Source of the DNA: Congeria kusceri
Lineage: Eukaryota > Mollusca > Bivalvia > Myida > Dreissenidae
Length of the DNA stretch: 64,000 nucleotides
Direction: 5' to 3'
Assembly (NCBI GenBank): GCA_027627225.1
Contig: JAPFQT010000405.1
Coordinates: forward strand, 1 to 64,000
Below, one piece after another: positions 36,001 to 43,430 of the stretch (position 1 is the stretch's first letter; each line of letters opens with the position of its first letter). The notes under the pieces were generated by a model. That model saw only the letters and a program-made list of their open reading frames with translations, had not been told where the DNA came from and did no database searches. A program made the position numbers and the translations under genes.

Positions 36001-37688
36001 CCCATTATACATAACACATTAATAGAGACGCAGTAACGAATGCTAGTGCATAGCATGAGCAAGAGCATATATGCCATTGAAAACCAGCAGTATGGGAACA
36101 CAATCGTGGAGTTTAATATAAACCAAAACAATATATGCCTAAATATATACATGTACATGGTATATGAGAAAAGATGTGTATTACAGATGCGTAGCATAAA
36201 TGAGCGATATGAATTGAAGTCTATCGTGTCATATGACATCAGTACGGACTTAAGTGAGAGAAACATAAACAACATAATACTCTGTACATAAAAACAGCAT
36301 TTTGTACATGTACTTAACTTATGAGCGTTAAAGCATGAAACAAATTGCAATGAATGCATAGAGATATGGACTAACCAATAATATCTTATGACATCAATAA
36401 TATGGAAAGATGGAACGATTTTGAAATAGATATAAAGATAAAAAGATCACACACATCTTCGTTTACGCTCCTGATGATGTCTCTGGAGTTGTATTATTCT
36501 TATACAGTGTTTATATTCTCGTATTTTTGCTCTAACAGTTAGTCTAAATAAGTGGATATGTATAATAAATAGATGGTACTTAGACGGAACACGGTTCAAA
36601 AAATGACTTTACAACAGACCATTTCCTTGCATTTTTGATAATAGTAAATCGTGTTTCACAGATTGGACACCAAGCGTGAACTGTGAAAAATGTTCAATCC
36701 CGTAATATTTGGGATATACTTCATCATTTTACACATGTTTATCAAGAAATAATTTTTCATGCTCATGTACTGTTTGTTAAGTGCCAATAATGCAATTTGT
36801 TGAATACATTGCTATATTCTTAAAATGCATGTACAAACTTTCTATGTGATCTTGACCTTTGACAGACATGTGAAATATTCATGCTAAATTACATGTAAAG
36901 TCTTACAGGCGTTTAAAAGTAATTCCGAAACAAAATGTGGATGAACAATTTTTATATTTGACATTTAACCTCTAAATGTGACTATGAAGTTTAGGCTACA
37001 GGCCTGGTTCTTACGTGTAATAAAAATCTTCCAAAAATTGATATGACACAAAAACAAATACCAATATGTAAGCTTTGACAAAAAAAGCACGAGTCATGTA
37101 CTCGACACAACGTCTGTTCATGGGTAATACTAATCGGAACCTATTTTAAATTCCTTCCAGGCATTGAGAAGCTATGGAACGTAAACGCAATACAAAAATA
37201 TTTGACATTTGGCCGTAAATTGTGACCGTGGTATGAGACCTTGGCATATGAAAGACAAGCATGAGTCATTTGCGCGACAAATCCTCCATTCGTGAGGAAT
37301 TATAGTCCGAACTTGTTGAAATCCTTTCTAGCAAAACGACTTTATGAAGCGGAAACGAAATACAAACAGACGTAATAACGTACGGACGAACAAACAAAAG
37401 TCATTTGGACGCATAGACGTAAGGACCATCACGCGCGATTCCAATATAGCTCCTTTTTTTCAAAATTTGCGGTTAAAATAATGCATAAAATGTATACTCT
37501 ATCGTAGAATTGTGAGCCAGGCGTTCGTTCGTTGTTCATCTCTGCTCGAATAAGGTCGTGCCATTGAGCAAGTGATCGTAATCCTGCATAAGAAATTCCT
37601 CTTTGGTCTAGCCAATTCATTGAAACGTCTGAATCCCAATTCCCAACATCTGCAACCGCCTCCATTTTGATCTTCGCGTTGAAATAAT
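5848..37688 (-). CDS. Dynamin/mitofusin-like GTPase fused to a membrane hairpin and a pseudokinase (13 coding exons)
   Basis: Coding exons in transcript order: 37665-37498, 32771-32558, 32078-31799, 29891-29751, 15510-15274, 12206-12094, 11715-11574, 11442-11112, 9089-8471, 8105-7926, 7642-7510, 7363-7203, 6031-5848. Every junction is GT..AG with matching phase. The sum is 2903 nt, or 2904 (967 codons plus stop) if one A missing from exon 3 is restored. Domains: N-terminal unit 1-56; helical 57-127; GTPase with G1 GETSAGKSS at 128-136, G3 DSPG at 228-231 and G4 NQWD at 298-301; helical 348-542; hydrophobic hairpin about 553-586; helical to about 695; kinase fold about 700-967. The G4 form and a hydrophobic hairpin after the GTPase resemble mitofusin/BDLP-type dynamins, which remodel membranes; the kinase is probably inactive. 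The 5' end of exon 1 is an acceptor site, so an untranslated first exon lies upstream. Function is unknown; membrane signalling or innate defence is only a guess. Confidence 0.85.
6264..6982. mobile_element. Tigger/pogo-like MITE in intron 12
   Basis: Flanked by TA on both sides (6262-6263 and 6983-6984). Termini CAGTAAACT and AGTTTACTG are inverted, followed by subterminal ATAACGATA / TATCGTTACA motifs repeated on both sides. About 719 bp with no transposase ORF. The terminal pattern is that of pogo/Tigger-type TA-inserting elements. Confidence 0.65.
7203..7363 (-). CDS. Exon 12: activation segment and C-lobe, DFG lost
   Basis: Acceptor TTTATTTCTAG, donor GGAAG/GTATGG, phase 0 to 2. Where DFG should be the sequence is MIG (after VKIHPP). 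WPSAPELASG supplies a normal APE motif and TDVFDLGTLLWELWYG a normal alphaF region (DVWSFG type). The fold is kept although the catalytic residues are gone. Confidence 0.88.
7510..7642 (-). CDS. Exon 11: kinase catalytic-loop exon, HRD changed
   Basis: Acceptor GATACACAG, donor TATG/GTAATA, phase 2 to 0, 44 codons. It contains GLIHIHGKEYLHKNIKLNKV, the alphaE helix and catalytic loop (normally YLHRDLKPENV). The catalytic Asp is Asn (N846) and the metal-binding Asn is Lys (K851), while the loop lysine K848 is kept. It is therefore predicted not to transfer phosphate by the usual mechanism. Confidence 0.85.
7926..8105 (-). CDS. Exon 10: kinase N-lobe, subdomains III-V
   Basis: Acceptor AAATATTTCAG, donor GCGG/GTAATG, phase 2 to 2. 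With the last codon of exon 9 it reads EALRKISHGNVVASVGF, the alphaC-beta4 region of protein kinases (compare HPNIV..LG), then LMTVFEMCETNLEDYV, the hinge and alphaD region. Confidence 0.88.
8471..9089 (-). CDS. Exon 9: membrane hairpin, helical linker and start of kinase fold
   Basis: Acceptor TTTGTTTTCAG at 9090-9100, donor TTAAG/GTGAGG, phase 1 to 2. An upstream in-frame ATG at 9126 lies inside the intron and is not used. It begins DDDGLSVGAKV and enters a 34-residue hydrophobic stretch with a central LPITLP, which could be two short membrane passes. About 110 helical residues follow, then a degenerate glycine loop (KKIGNSDSVIVYSARY, one of three glycines kept) and the VAIK-type lysine in AVVLKLLPD (about residue 731). 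Confidence 0.88.
9478..10985 (+). mobile_element. Pearl-like element in intron 8: 164-bp core, 7-8 copies
   Basis: Starts AACAAGAGGGCCCAGG with GCTCACCTAAG and ends with GTGCTCAGTTAGAGC. Between them a core of about 164 bp recurs, marked by GGGGCATAATTTGAACAATC near 9570, 9700, 9866, 10030, 10185, 10352, 10516 and 10683. After the array comes a GGACG/GCACG microsatellite (10890-10935). Core length, microsatellite and short terminal motifs match the pearl elements reported from bivalves. A reverse-oriented relative lies at 57108-57715. No ORF. Confidence 0.75.
11112..11442 (-). CDS. Exon 8: long helical/coiled-coil segment
   Basis: Acceptor TTTGGTAG, donor ACTG/GTATAA, phase 0 to 1, 110 codons. 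It is rich in Glu, Lys, Gln and Leu with heptad spacing (for example DKLEEVEKAIENG at the end) and is likely coiled coil just before the membrane segment in exon 9. Confidence 0.85.
11574..11715 (-). CDS. Exon 7: helical segment
   Basis: Acceptor ATGTTGTAG, donor AAT/GTAAGA, phase 2 to 0, 47 codons starting WLTDFLEHVRKYL. Charged heptad-like sequence, probably a helix of the dynamin stalk or neck. Confidence 0.8.
12094..12206 (-). CDS. Exon 6: helical linker
   Basis: Acceptor CCTTTTACAG, donor TAG/GTAAGA, phase 0 to 2. It codes for 37 residues (starting AEAYQKCG) that extend the helix after the GTPase core. The split arginine codon is completed by exon 7. The ACT microsatellite in intron 5 begins about 30 bp upstream of the acceptor. 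Confidence 0.8.
12236..12481. repeat. ACT-type trinucleotide microsatellite (left part)
   Basis: Interrupted (TAC/ACT)n, with two internal AGT patches. It lies between exon 6 and the LTR of the gypsy element and, with the array at 14925-15110, appears to be one ancestral intron microsatellite cut by the insertion. Confidence 0.9.
12486..12610 (+). repeat. 5' LTR of the gypsy element
   Basis: Begins TGT and ends ACA, 125 bp, polyadenylation hexamer inside, primer-binding-like TGG directly after. The 5-bp AGTAC before it also occurs at the start of the right-hand microsatellite (about 14927), a possible target duplication, though the ACT repeat context makes a chance match easy. Confidence 0.6.
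12931..13452 (+). pseudogene. gypsy gag remnant with zinc knuckles
   Basis: Frame 12931-13122 resembles the gag capsid region (FNNRIQNE, ITDLFQLAENC, LHGELI, IVVDFRDQRLS). Stops interrupt at 13120 and after. 13253-13453 holds a basic stretch and two Cys/His knuckles (CQHCGT...; YPHCKMGHFKKKC). It is not translatable as one ORF. Confidence 0.75.
13457..14750 (+). pseudogene. gypsy pol remnant (protease and reverse transcriptase)
   Basis: Protease active site FKIDTGDDVTVLP near 13570-13610. Reverse-transcriptase pieces include EWFSPMVIALKSNGQIRICV (about 14060-14115) and KLFKIDACQGFWQIKL (about 14200-14250), then shifted and stop-filled sequence. The YxDD catalytic motif and RNase H/integrase are not recognisable. 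Confidence 0.75.
14925..15110. repeat. ACT-type trinucleotide microsatellite (right part)
   Basis: (TAC/ACT)n, continued by more degenerate TAC/AAT repeats to 15265, nine bases short of the exon 5 donor. The repeat-length ORFs seen on both strands are artefacts. Confidence 0.9.
15274..15510 (-). CDS. Exon 5: GTPase G4 exon
   Basis: Acceptor GTGCTTTCAG, donor GAC/GTACGA, 79 codons in phase 0. It carries MFILNQWDKIE, matching the G4 [NT]KxD motif in the NxWD form seen in mitofusins. It ends in an ACT/AAT microsatellite that starts 9 bp beyond the donor. Confidence 0.88.
16115..19879 (-). CDS. LINE ORF2: endonuclease and reverse transcriptase, one internal stop
   Basis: ATG at 19879 (MGDLTILSVNCRG). 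The frame is open to 16115 except for a TAA at codon 57 (19711-19709); 1254 codons in all. N-terminal APE-type endonuclease: SVNCRG, CLQDTH (Asp where L1 elements usually have Glu), VASIYGPNSD, GDFN, SDHS. Reverse transcriptase: NWRPITLLN, LLLIDFEKAFDSL, GCRQGDPLSC, and catalytic FADD at 17736-17747. C-terminal zinc finger CSFC...HIFWEC. The product nicks target DNA and primes cDNA synthesis from its own RNA. The L1/Tx1 lineage is judged from the endonuclease start and motif spacing. The stop could be a sequencing error or a real inactivating change. Confidence 0.92.
19950..21317. other. Non-coding spacer between LINE ORF1 and ORF2
   Basis: About 1.4 kb with no recognised motif. A plus-strand ORF at 21088-21357 overlaps the ORF1 end and has no family signal. 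The spacer is longer than usual for L1 and may contain a secondary insertion I cannot delimit. Confidence 0.4.
21318..21584 (-). CDS. LINE ORF1, separated C-terminal domain
   Basis: Open frame containing GIFVREDLTPLNLEVFMSV and ending WLDLPWPKK and a stop at 21318. The ExLTP and DLPWP motifs are typical of the C-terminal domain that follows the RRM in L1/Tx1-type ORF1 proteins. It is 955 bp downstream of the end of the RRM part. No in-frame GT..AG intron reconnects the two in phase, so I read this as a disrupted ORF1. Confidence 0.6.
   Translation of the reverse strand: MKSQLRTNNEMRLANLDEHNSTQGIFVREDLTPLNLEVFMSVKRKMTDEVISVWSRNGLISYKDARDVVHRVEWDDYQHWLDLPWPKK
21585..22539 (-). other. 955-bp block splitting LINE ORF1; LTR-like promoter inside
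   Basis: On the minus strand the block holds TATAAAAAGG (21815-21806) with inverted CCAAT boxes at about 21824-21830 and 21853-21860, a start TGTAACAAG at the ORF1 junction, and CTACAATGG near 21709 resembling an LTR end followed by a primer-binding-like TGGTTCGGGGGTGAG. These suggest a solo or partial LTR insertion, but no clean target duplication was found and about 125 bp remain between the putative LTR end and the ORF1 remainder. Confidence 0.35.
22540..23397 (-). CDS. LINE ORF1, N-terminal and RRM-like part
   Basis: ATG at 23397 (MSKPDKKPDKKRKK); the longer frame from 23406 begins at a TTG. 285 residues: basic and Ser/Asn-rich start; long coiled coil at about residues 60-190 with heptads; then an RRM-like core with NNIIISGLEQV, DVDIAHRLKRG and KKDVIVRFKSRMTRNRVLRQ. 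This is the layout of L1-type ORF1 proteins, RNA-binding chaperones that coat the element RNA. The expected C-terminal domain does not follow directly; it is found at 21584-21318. Confidence 0.75.
   Translation of the reverse strand: MSKPDKKPDKKRKKEINSTGSVSEIEADNTGLQLPLDNSSSDNIVKPTDNKSKPSKLVNSGDDKFLSNEIADIRKQLKDIHSKLSNIVSNVDRSVNKMNEKVKDIVERDEERLKELVNSLFEKVKEGLLKSFTKQIEVLESRIYEKELETDSLKKEVKTLKAEINLQSEENLKLKSEIKTQENDTRRSENETNQYSRSNNIIISGLEQVSAGTGGAFETAEETTKIAVAKLNSIANENLTSEDVDIAHRLKRGPNGKKDVIVRFKSRMTRNRVLRQGKVFRTVTS
23730..23764 (-). promoter_or_regulatory. ETS and YY1-like motifs at the LINE 5' end
   Basis: Within 35 bp of the element start the minus strand reads CACTTCCGGG (ETS-type) followed by AAGTATGGCGGTC (close to the YY1 motif AAGATGGCGG). 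L1 5' ends are known to carry YY1 sites that place the transcription start. The role here is inference. Confidence 0.45.
24430..25215 (+). repeat. Pearl-like tandem array in intron 4
   Basis: About five degenerate copies, 140-165 bp apart, marked by TTGACCCCACCCACCCCATA and TCTCAATATAAGGTAT near 24475, 24657, 24797, 24940 and 25105. It ends with GGTTGACGCCGCCAC at about 25221. No coding potential. Confidence 0.65.
25666..25885. mobile_element. 220-bp TA-flanked MITE
   Basis: Termini TACACTCAACAAAAGTT and AACTTTTGAGTGTA are inverted, and TA flanks both ends (25664-25665, 25886-25887). Subterminal CCAAATGGAAAT / ATTTCCATTTGATG are also inverted. This is a Tc1/mariner-type non-autonomous element. 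Confidence 0.65.
27507..27571 (+). tRNA. tRNA-like Pol III unit, copy A (probably not functional)
   Basis: A-box-like TGTCCGAGTGGTTA and B-box-like GATTCGAACC are at normal tRNA spacing, with a CTTTTAA anticodon-type loop (Lys-like UUU), 5'-TGTCC pairing with 3'-GGACA, and a T6 terminator nearby. The anticodon stem does not pair and the acceptor has two mismatches, so this is a tRNA pseudogene or tRNA-derived repeat head. Confidence 0.5.
28686..28750 (+). tRNA. tRNA-like Pol III unit, copy B (probably not functional)
   Basis: Identical to copy A over its whole 65 bp, including A and B boxes, and followed by T5. Its perfect conservation contrasts with changes elsewhere in the duplicated segment, though the stretch is short. 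Confidence 0.5.
29751..29891 (-). CDS. Exon 4: GTPase G3 (switch II) exon
   Basis: Acceptor TTTACTAG, donor AAG/GTACAT, 47 codons in phase 0. It contains TLVDSPGVGD, the G3 DxxG motif in the form typical of dynamin-superfamily GTPases, then AFIFIINSSNCGGVQ, the strand and loop that follow G3 in this fold. Confidence 0.9.
29892..30868. other. Intron 3, AT-rich part
   Basis: No exon, ORF or repeat is recognised between exon 4 and the pearl-like element. Confidence 0.5.
30869..31578 (+). mobile_element. Pearl-like element in intron 3
   Basis: Inverted ends GTGTCGCCTGAC (30869-30880) and TCAGGCGACAC (31568-31578) enclose four copies of a core of about 160 bp (GGGGCATAACTCAAGTACGA near 30884, 31041, 31207, 31366). 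A GCCGCC/AACGCC-rich stretch follows at 31500-31540. A run of 14 G is at 31199-31212. Confidence 0.7.
31799..32078 (-). CDS. Exon 3: P-loop exon with a 1-bp frameshift
   Basis: Acceptor TTTAAG and donor AAT/GTAAGT. The first residues complete the Walker A motif GETSAGKSS, followed by FLNLLLGK. The frame then breaks: the A run (plus-strand T5 at 32028-32032) must be one base longer to continue as KVLPSSLLC and on to the intact ORF ending LLGNN. With that base the exon leaves in phase 0, as exon 4 needs. Residues after the P-loop (LPSSLLCST) are where the switch-I threonine is expected. Confidence 0.75.
32558..32771 (-). CDS. Exon 2: helical segment before the P-loop
   Basis: Acceptor ATTTTGTAG and donor ACAG/GTGAAT, phase 0 to 1. 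It codes for 71 mostly charged residues predicted to be helical. It ends SIVVTG, the beta strand leading into the P-loop, whose first glycine codon is split with exon 3. An N-terminal helical bundle before the G domain is usual in dynamin-like proteins of the mitofusin/BDLP type. Confidence 0.8.
32941..33063. repeat. Large palindrome in intron 1
   Basis: Left arm GTGTTGGATTAAGATGGAG...TTTATCATGC pairs with GCATGATAAACTTCATCTTT...ATCCAACAC. The inner CGGCGTATAAA pairs with TTTATGCCG around a short loop. Same architecture as the palindromes at 2798 and 3843 but unrelated in sequence. Confidence 0.7.
34425..35600 (+). mobile_element. Pearl-like element in intron 1
   Basis: Starts with a GTCCGTCCGTCTGTCC microsatellite (34428-34455). 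Then about seven copies of a 150-160-bp core, marked by GTGCGGAGCATAACTCC near 34455, 34613, 34790, 34935, 35082, 35232 and 35378. A GCTTCGGGGGCATAC tail region lies at 35545-35560. No ORF. Confidence 0.65.
35601..37497. other. Intron 1, 5' part
   Basis: No exon or recognised repeat. Short ORFs on both strands around 35.8-36.4 kb show no family signal. Confidence 0.45.
37498..37688 (-). CDS. Exon 1 (coding start) of the GTPase-pseudokinase gene
   Basis: ATG at 37665 with A at -3. The 23 nt before it follow an acceptor (TTTCAAACCAG), so the 5'UTR is spliced. It codes for 56 residues with the core WLDQRGISYAGL and ends phase 0 at a GTATAC donor. The same core (WLDKKGISYKGL) is found in a separate exon-like ORF at 43431-43559. 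The domain is not one I recognise. The donor choice is the least certain of the 13. Confidence 0.6.
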
Positions 37689-38407
37689 CTGGTTTGAAAT
37701 ATAATTGAAACGTTCATAGACTGCAGTAATTTTGGTCTTTTTCAAGTTTGGAATGCTTTAATTTTTCCTTTGCTTTTACATGTCTACGGCACAACCGCAA
37801 ACCCAAACACTTATCAAAGCAATATCTCTTCATGTTGGATATGATGGCATACTTCAACATAAGATAACCATATAATTGTTATGAAAGTTTCAAAACTGTC
37901 ACGAAAACTTAAAAATAATTTTTCGAGAAGCTTTTGACGTTTCGGCGAAAATATTATCTGGTTATCAGAAAAACAAAGCTAAAAAGCCCACTACTACACA
38001 CGAAAACATGATTTTCTTTGAGGAAAAAAGTGTTAAATATTGTCGCGGCGAAAAATTAAATTTTCATAAAAATTAAAACTATTCCGGCAAGATAGTTATT
38101 ATGTTTTCATGATAATTTCCAAACTCTCAAGAAAAATATTCAGCCTTTCGTGATAAAATGCACGATAACCATCGTATGAAATTCAAGGTACAAACTAAAT
38201 TTATTTCATTTAATAAGGTTACATATGGTAATAAGGACAAAAACACCGGTTGTTGAAATCGGCATATATTTTGATGAACTGTTATACACCTTTTTCATTC
38301 AAGAAAACACTTAAAACACACTTGTTTAGGGAGATTTATGACAACTAAAATTTATAATTCCTCTTCGAAACTGCGAAACACAGCAAATATCGAACTTCCT
38401 TGTACTA

Positions 38408-38409
<2 letters not shown>

Positions 38410-38444
<35 letters not shown>
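38410..38444. repeat. Poly(T) run of about 34
   Basis: Uninterrupted T tract, possibly the tail of a minus-strand retroposon, but nothing recognisable adjoins it. Confidence 0.9.
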
Positions 38445-38448
<4 letters not shown>

Positions 38449-38789
38449 TAGCCTACTCACATAGTCGCGAAAACTAACTGGCTATATTTTTGCAGAGGTA
38501 TGCCACCATAGGTGTAAGTATGCCAATTTAAATGGTGAATAACATATATATAAATATACCTTCTACGGCAGTTTTTTCGGGAATATCAGTATCAGCAGCA
38601 TAGAAGGGAGGTTGTTTGCTTGCAACCACTTGGTATCACCTGAATATGATAAAGAAAAGAAAACGTTAGGATTTGTCTGAAAATACTTTACTGTTCTGGC
38701 GTTTTTTAATTATCTAATCAGCTCGAACACGGCTGTGCTTCAATTGTTTGTGTTGCGATGGCCAAAGATCGCCAGAATCATTGATAATT

Positions 38790-39545
38790 AGGGATGGCAA
38801 AACTATTCGATTATTGGATTGAGTGATCGCCATTCGAATAGTTGAAACGTCATTCGAATATTCGCACATTTTATGGCTTCATAACACTGTGCAACTATTT
38901 CCTGATTGTATCAAGTACTTTGTGTCAATATAATGACCGTATTTCACCAATACATACTTAATACCGTTTTTGGAATAGAATGGCCCCGTGTCACGTGTTA
39001 GACCGATAGATATTGAATATACGGGTCGGTGTTAGTCGCCACTCGTCTAGTCGTCAGTAATGCGCAAATACACCAGGTAGAATCAAACCAAAACTGCTAA
39101 TTGATAATTATATCTCGCGTTTAGGCATGTTAAAAGGATAACACAGAATAAGTTACATAAGTGCGATCACACATTTTAGCAGTCAGTGAAAATGATAGAA
39201 ATATTGCTCAAATTTGTTGAATATTGTTTATCGGCGCGTTTGCATACTGATAAAAATGTGAGTTATTAAAAACATATTAACAGAATAATGAACATGGAAC
39301 CTTAAGTTGTTTATGCTTAATTACGTGTAATTTATGTCATACTTGGAAAGTGCAATTTTTTAATGAAAATACAACTGTATATCTTATCGCTAATCAGTAC
39401 TTAAACGTATACTTAAATAACGATTATGTCAACTCAGCTCCAAAGTTGAAAGAACGTAATAAGTATCTATGCGAATATTCAAATATTCGATTGAATGAAA
39501 TAGCGAATATTCGAATACCGAGTTTGGTATTCGATGTCATATCTA
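38790..39545. mobile_element. Possible hAT-like non-autonomous element
   Basis: The left end TAGGGATGGCAAAACTATTC and the right end share inverted ATTCGAATATTCGC motifs (near 38850 and 39495-39520), typical of hAT-type subterminal repeats. No convincing 8-bp duplication and no transposase. Confidence 0.35.
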
Positions 39546-40366
39546 TAAATAATAGATACAAATAAGCATGTGGCATACACAATGTTCGCTACAGCTTTAT
39601 TTCTAAAATAATTTCAGTTGTAATTATATTGTCAATAATCTGGCTACATTGTTAATACAAATTTAGATCAGTACCAACAAATACTCATCTTGTATTTACT
39701 GAGTAATATCTGAATTTTTTATTTTTGAAGTTATATCGATATTAATATATAATATAATTATAATTCACGAATTTACGAAATACTTGTCTGTTGTTTAAGA
39801 GCTGTTGTTCCCTGATAATTTTGGCGAAATAAAAGGTTATATTATCGGTTATAAGTATTGTTATAGGTACCAATATCATAATGAACGACTAACCATTCTA
39901 GTCCCACCTTCTTCATTTTGGAATATGTTTCAACATTTATGTATTTATATTCCATGATTTACAATAACATATATGTACGAACGCCCATTTCCTAATCTAA
40001 TCATTCAGTATCGCGTTCTAATTAACTTTGCTACACATTAGGTGCATGCATTCGTACTAAATGATAACCCTTGATTACAATTATCAAAAAGATAAAACAT
40101 TGATGCATAGCATCAAAGGGCGCCGTATTATATCTATGAAGGGAGTAAATTATTTCTAGATCTTTTTACAAACAAGTATTACAAGCCATTGAGTAATTAA
40201 ATGGTAATTAAATCGAAACGTATTCTCTTTAAGTGATGTTTAATTTGAATTACGATGCTATGAGGTTAAATTGTATTTAGACTTTAATGTGTTGTGAATA
40301 ATGCTGGGCCAAGTGTGAGGTTCGGTTGCCCGTAAACCGGTTCAAACCCTCAAGTCTTTACTTTGA

Positions 40367-40540
40367 CCGTTCCAAGGCGGTGACCCCAGTTTTATTAATG
40401 TGGCTTTTGTGGTTATTATGTGTTTGTGATATGCTATGTAGTTTTTTGGCAACTGGTCACTTGCCAAAAATAAAGGACCTCGTGATGCTAATAAAAGTTC
40501 TCTCCTGTTGTCGCAACTGAAGTTTCACTTTGTTTATATT
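40367..40540 (+). repeat. Dispersed repeat, copy 1
   Basis: Shares CCAAGGCGGTGACCCCAG, AATAAAGGACCTCGTG and TTTCACTTTGTTT in the same order with 42178-42335. A tRNA B-box-like GGTTCAAACC lies just upstream (40340), so a SINE is possible. Confidence 0.6.
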
Positions 40541-42177
40541 TGTCACAGGGTGTGACTGCAGTCCCCTAACGGTGGCTTGTATACTTACAGGAAAAATTTA
40601 TATTAAACAGACAGACAAACCGACAACTGCAAAACATTATGCCGCCTTTTCTCGAAAGGGGTCGCATATTTGTGTGCAATGTCATGAGAAATTTATGAAA
40701 TAAAATACTTTATTTCAAATATCGACATTATTAAAATAATGATTACCGGTTTGAAATATTATCATTAAACTGTGTATACCAATATAAAGCAATATTCGGG
40801 GAACATTCAGCACATTTTAAATTTGTATACTTAATTTTTGATACCACAAACATAAAAATTCATTAGACTACGACGTTTTGAAATTATATTCGGTAGGGAT
40901 ATGATGTGTATAATTAGTATTGCAAATTGTGTATTCGTGGTACGCGAATTACAATTCAACGTATTCCGAGTCTTCTTTCATAAAGTTGTATGTATAGAAA
41001 AATGTAGCATATTTTTTACAGATTGAATAATATCTACTAGTGAAGTTGATAGAAAGGTGCAACTATTAATAATTCTTAATAAATCGTAACCACAATTTAA
41101 ATTCAAATTAACAGTAAGTTTATTGATATAAATTCCCCATTTATTGACATTTTTAGGTTTATGATTCTCTGAACGCTAATTGGTGCATGTATGAGTATAT
41201 TAACACAGCTATACAACGTCTGCTACGCGCGGTATTTTTAGAACGACACTACTGTTTCTAGAATGTGTTGAACTCGCTAGATTGAATGGGCTACATGGAA
41301 CGGCAACTCTGTGAATAAGATTGATGAATGGGAGCATTGTACAATTGCTATTTATATAGCATACCGCGTATATAAATGTAGGCTAAACAAAATAGTTATT
41401 TCTTTACGTGAATGAATATAGCATTCTTCTTATGGCAAACAATGAGGAAATACGTTCATTATTAGCCTCAGTTCTAGAGTATATGTCGAGGATATGTTTA
41501 TAATTTTATTTTAACCGCGTATGTTAACAATTCTGTAAATTTAAAGCCCCTTATGTATGCAACAATTATTGGTAGACATCAAACGATTGTTATAATTTAG
41601 CATTCCCTAAAATTATCTTGAAGCTTATTTCCGATGGGGTCCTTTGCCCAATATAATAGTGGTATTCAATTTTACCGTTGCAAAATTAACTTATATTGCC
41701 AAATTTCTTTTCATTGGTACACATTTACAAGAAATATAGGTCAAAAGTAATATTAGACAGCTACGCCGAAAAATGAACGCCGAAACATCACAACCCATTG
41801 GTTCAAAACACACGAGTTTTACCGGCTACGCAGCTAGATCAGCGACTGCTACTATGCTACTTTTAGAATTATTCACAACCTATTTCTGAAGAAAAATGTT
41901 TGGCTAGACGCCGGATAAAATTCAGTTTTGATTCCTCGACCAGTCAAATTTACATGAAGCAGCAATTAATTGCATGATATTTCATTTTAATACGTATCGA
42001 AGTGTTGACGAAAGCAAAAATACTACATTTTCGTAAAACGTATAATTATATCAATACATTACTTAGTTTAAATATATTTATTCAAACGTCTTTCTGTTAA
42101 AAATGGAAGCCGAATAATGATGTATTGTTTTATTATAAAAGGTTATTGTTTTATTTAATACGTTAACTACATACATA
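40541..42177. other. AT-rich non-coding stretch
   Basis: Nothing recognised: no coding signal, array or RNA gene. Confidence 0.45.
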
Positions 42178-42335
42178 ACGTTCCAAGGCGGCGACCCCAG
42201 CTGTGTGCATGTGTTTGGTGTTTGTTATGTGTGCTCGTGATGTTTTTGGCAATTGTTCATTTGCCATTAATAAAGGACCTCGTGCTGCTAATAAGAGTTC
42301 TCTCTAGCTGACGCAGTTGGATTTCACTTTGTTTT
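42178..42335 (+). repeat. Dispersed repeat, copy 2
   Basis: Related to 40367-40540 over its whole length (TTCCAAGGCGGCGACCCC to TTTCACTTTG). The upstream B-box-like part is absent. Confidence 0.6.
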
Positions 42336-43197
42336 CATTGAAAAGTTATGCTGTCAAACAGGTACCTTACAAATATTCAATATCAATAGAGTTGGAATAA
42401 TATTGCAATGTCTTTGTCATATAAAGCTTTTCTTGGTCAGATCTTTATTTAGTTTCCTGGTGTGTATGAGTAACCAGGTAAAAATGTTCAATTATTCTTA
42501 TTAGAGTAGTACGTTATCTCATTTTATATCACTCTGCTAACAATTGGCATTACGACAGAGCTGAATTAACCACGCCCCCCACCCCGATTTCGAGGGAGAC
42601 TACTCTGTTTGTGTCCGTCAAAAAAACAACACAACATAGCGTCAAGAGTCGTTACGCTAGCAATATCGGTATACTCTGGAATAACTTATTATAAGAACAA
42701 TGCAGACGCTTTTGTGTCAACCTCTTACTTTATAAATGTAGTATGTCCGCTGAGGAAATCGTTAAATTCACGGATATATCTAATGTATAGTAGTGTCAAA
42801 ATGTCAAATATTAAAATAGTCGCACTGACCACTGTCGATAAACGACGCGGCTAGCAGAAAGCTTTCTGCAAATGTAAACAATGAATATTTATTAAATTAC
42901 ATTACGGATGTTTGTGTTTTTTTTTTCAGTTACATATAACTTATTAAGAACCTAACTTACCTCTGATACTTTCTTGTGTTTCCAAAATTGTATTGGTCCA
43001 AGAGGACTAACAGACAATGTGTGCGGGTATACGTTTAACCCACAAAACATACGAGGTAGTCATCTTGATCCAACCCGTATTTGAACATCCTAAATATTTA
43101 TTTATCCTTCCTTTTATTTATTTCCCATACATTAGGTCGATACTTTCATTTGTTCAATGTTGCTAAGCACACATAGTCTCTCTTTGTTTACAATTCA

Positions 43198-43263
43198 TTG
43201 GGGATTGAACCCGGGACCTCCCGATCGCTAGGCGGACACCATATCCACTACGCCACCGCGACC
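43198..43263 (-). repeat. tRNA-derived SINE head
   Basis: On the minus strand: A-box-like TGGCGTAGTGGATATGG, then B-box GGGTTCAATCCC at normal spacing, preceded by GGTCGCGG. The anticodon arm is imperfect. Sequence down to about 42.95 kb may be the SINE body, but it has no feature I recognise. Confidence 0.55.
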
Positions 43264-43430
43264 TTTAAAGTTTTATTTGAAAATGCCAATCTGATGGTAT
43301 CAATAAAAACAACAAAACATTACCGTCATTTTAACACAGTATCATATTTACCAGCCCTACGAAATAACCTTTATGATAAACATACTTTGCCATAAACCTC
43401 TGCTCCCGACAGCATTTAATTCTTTACGAC

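Noticed and set aside
35431..36359. Several ORFs of 70-140 codons on both strands
   Set aside because: They overlap each other, lie inside intron 1, and show no family signal.
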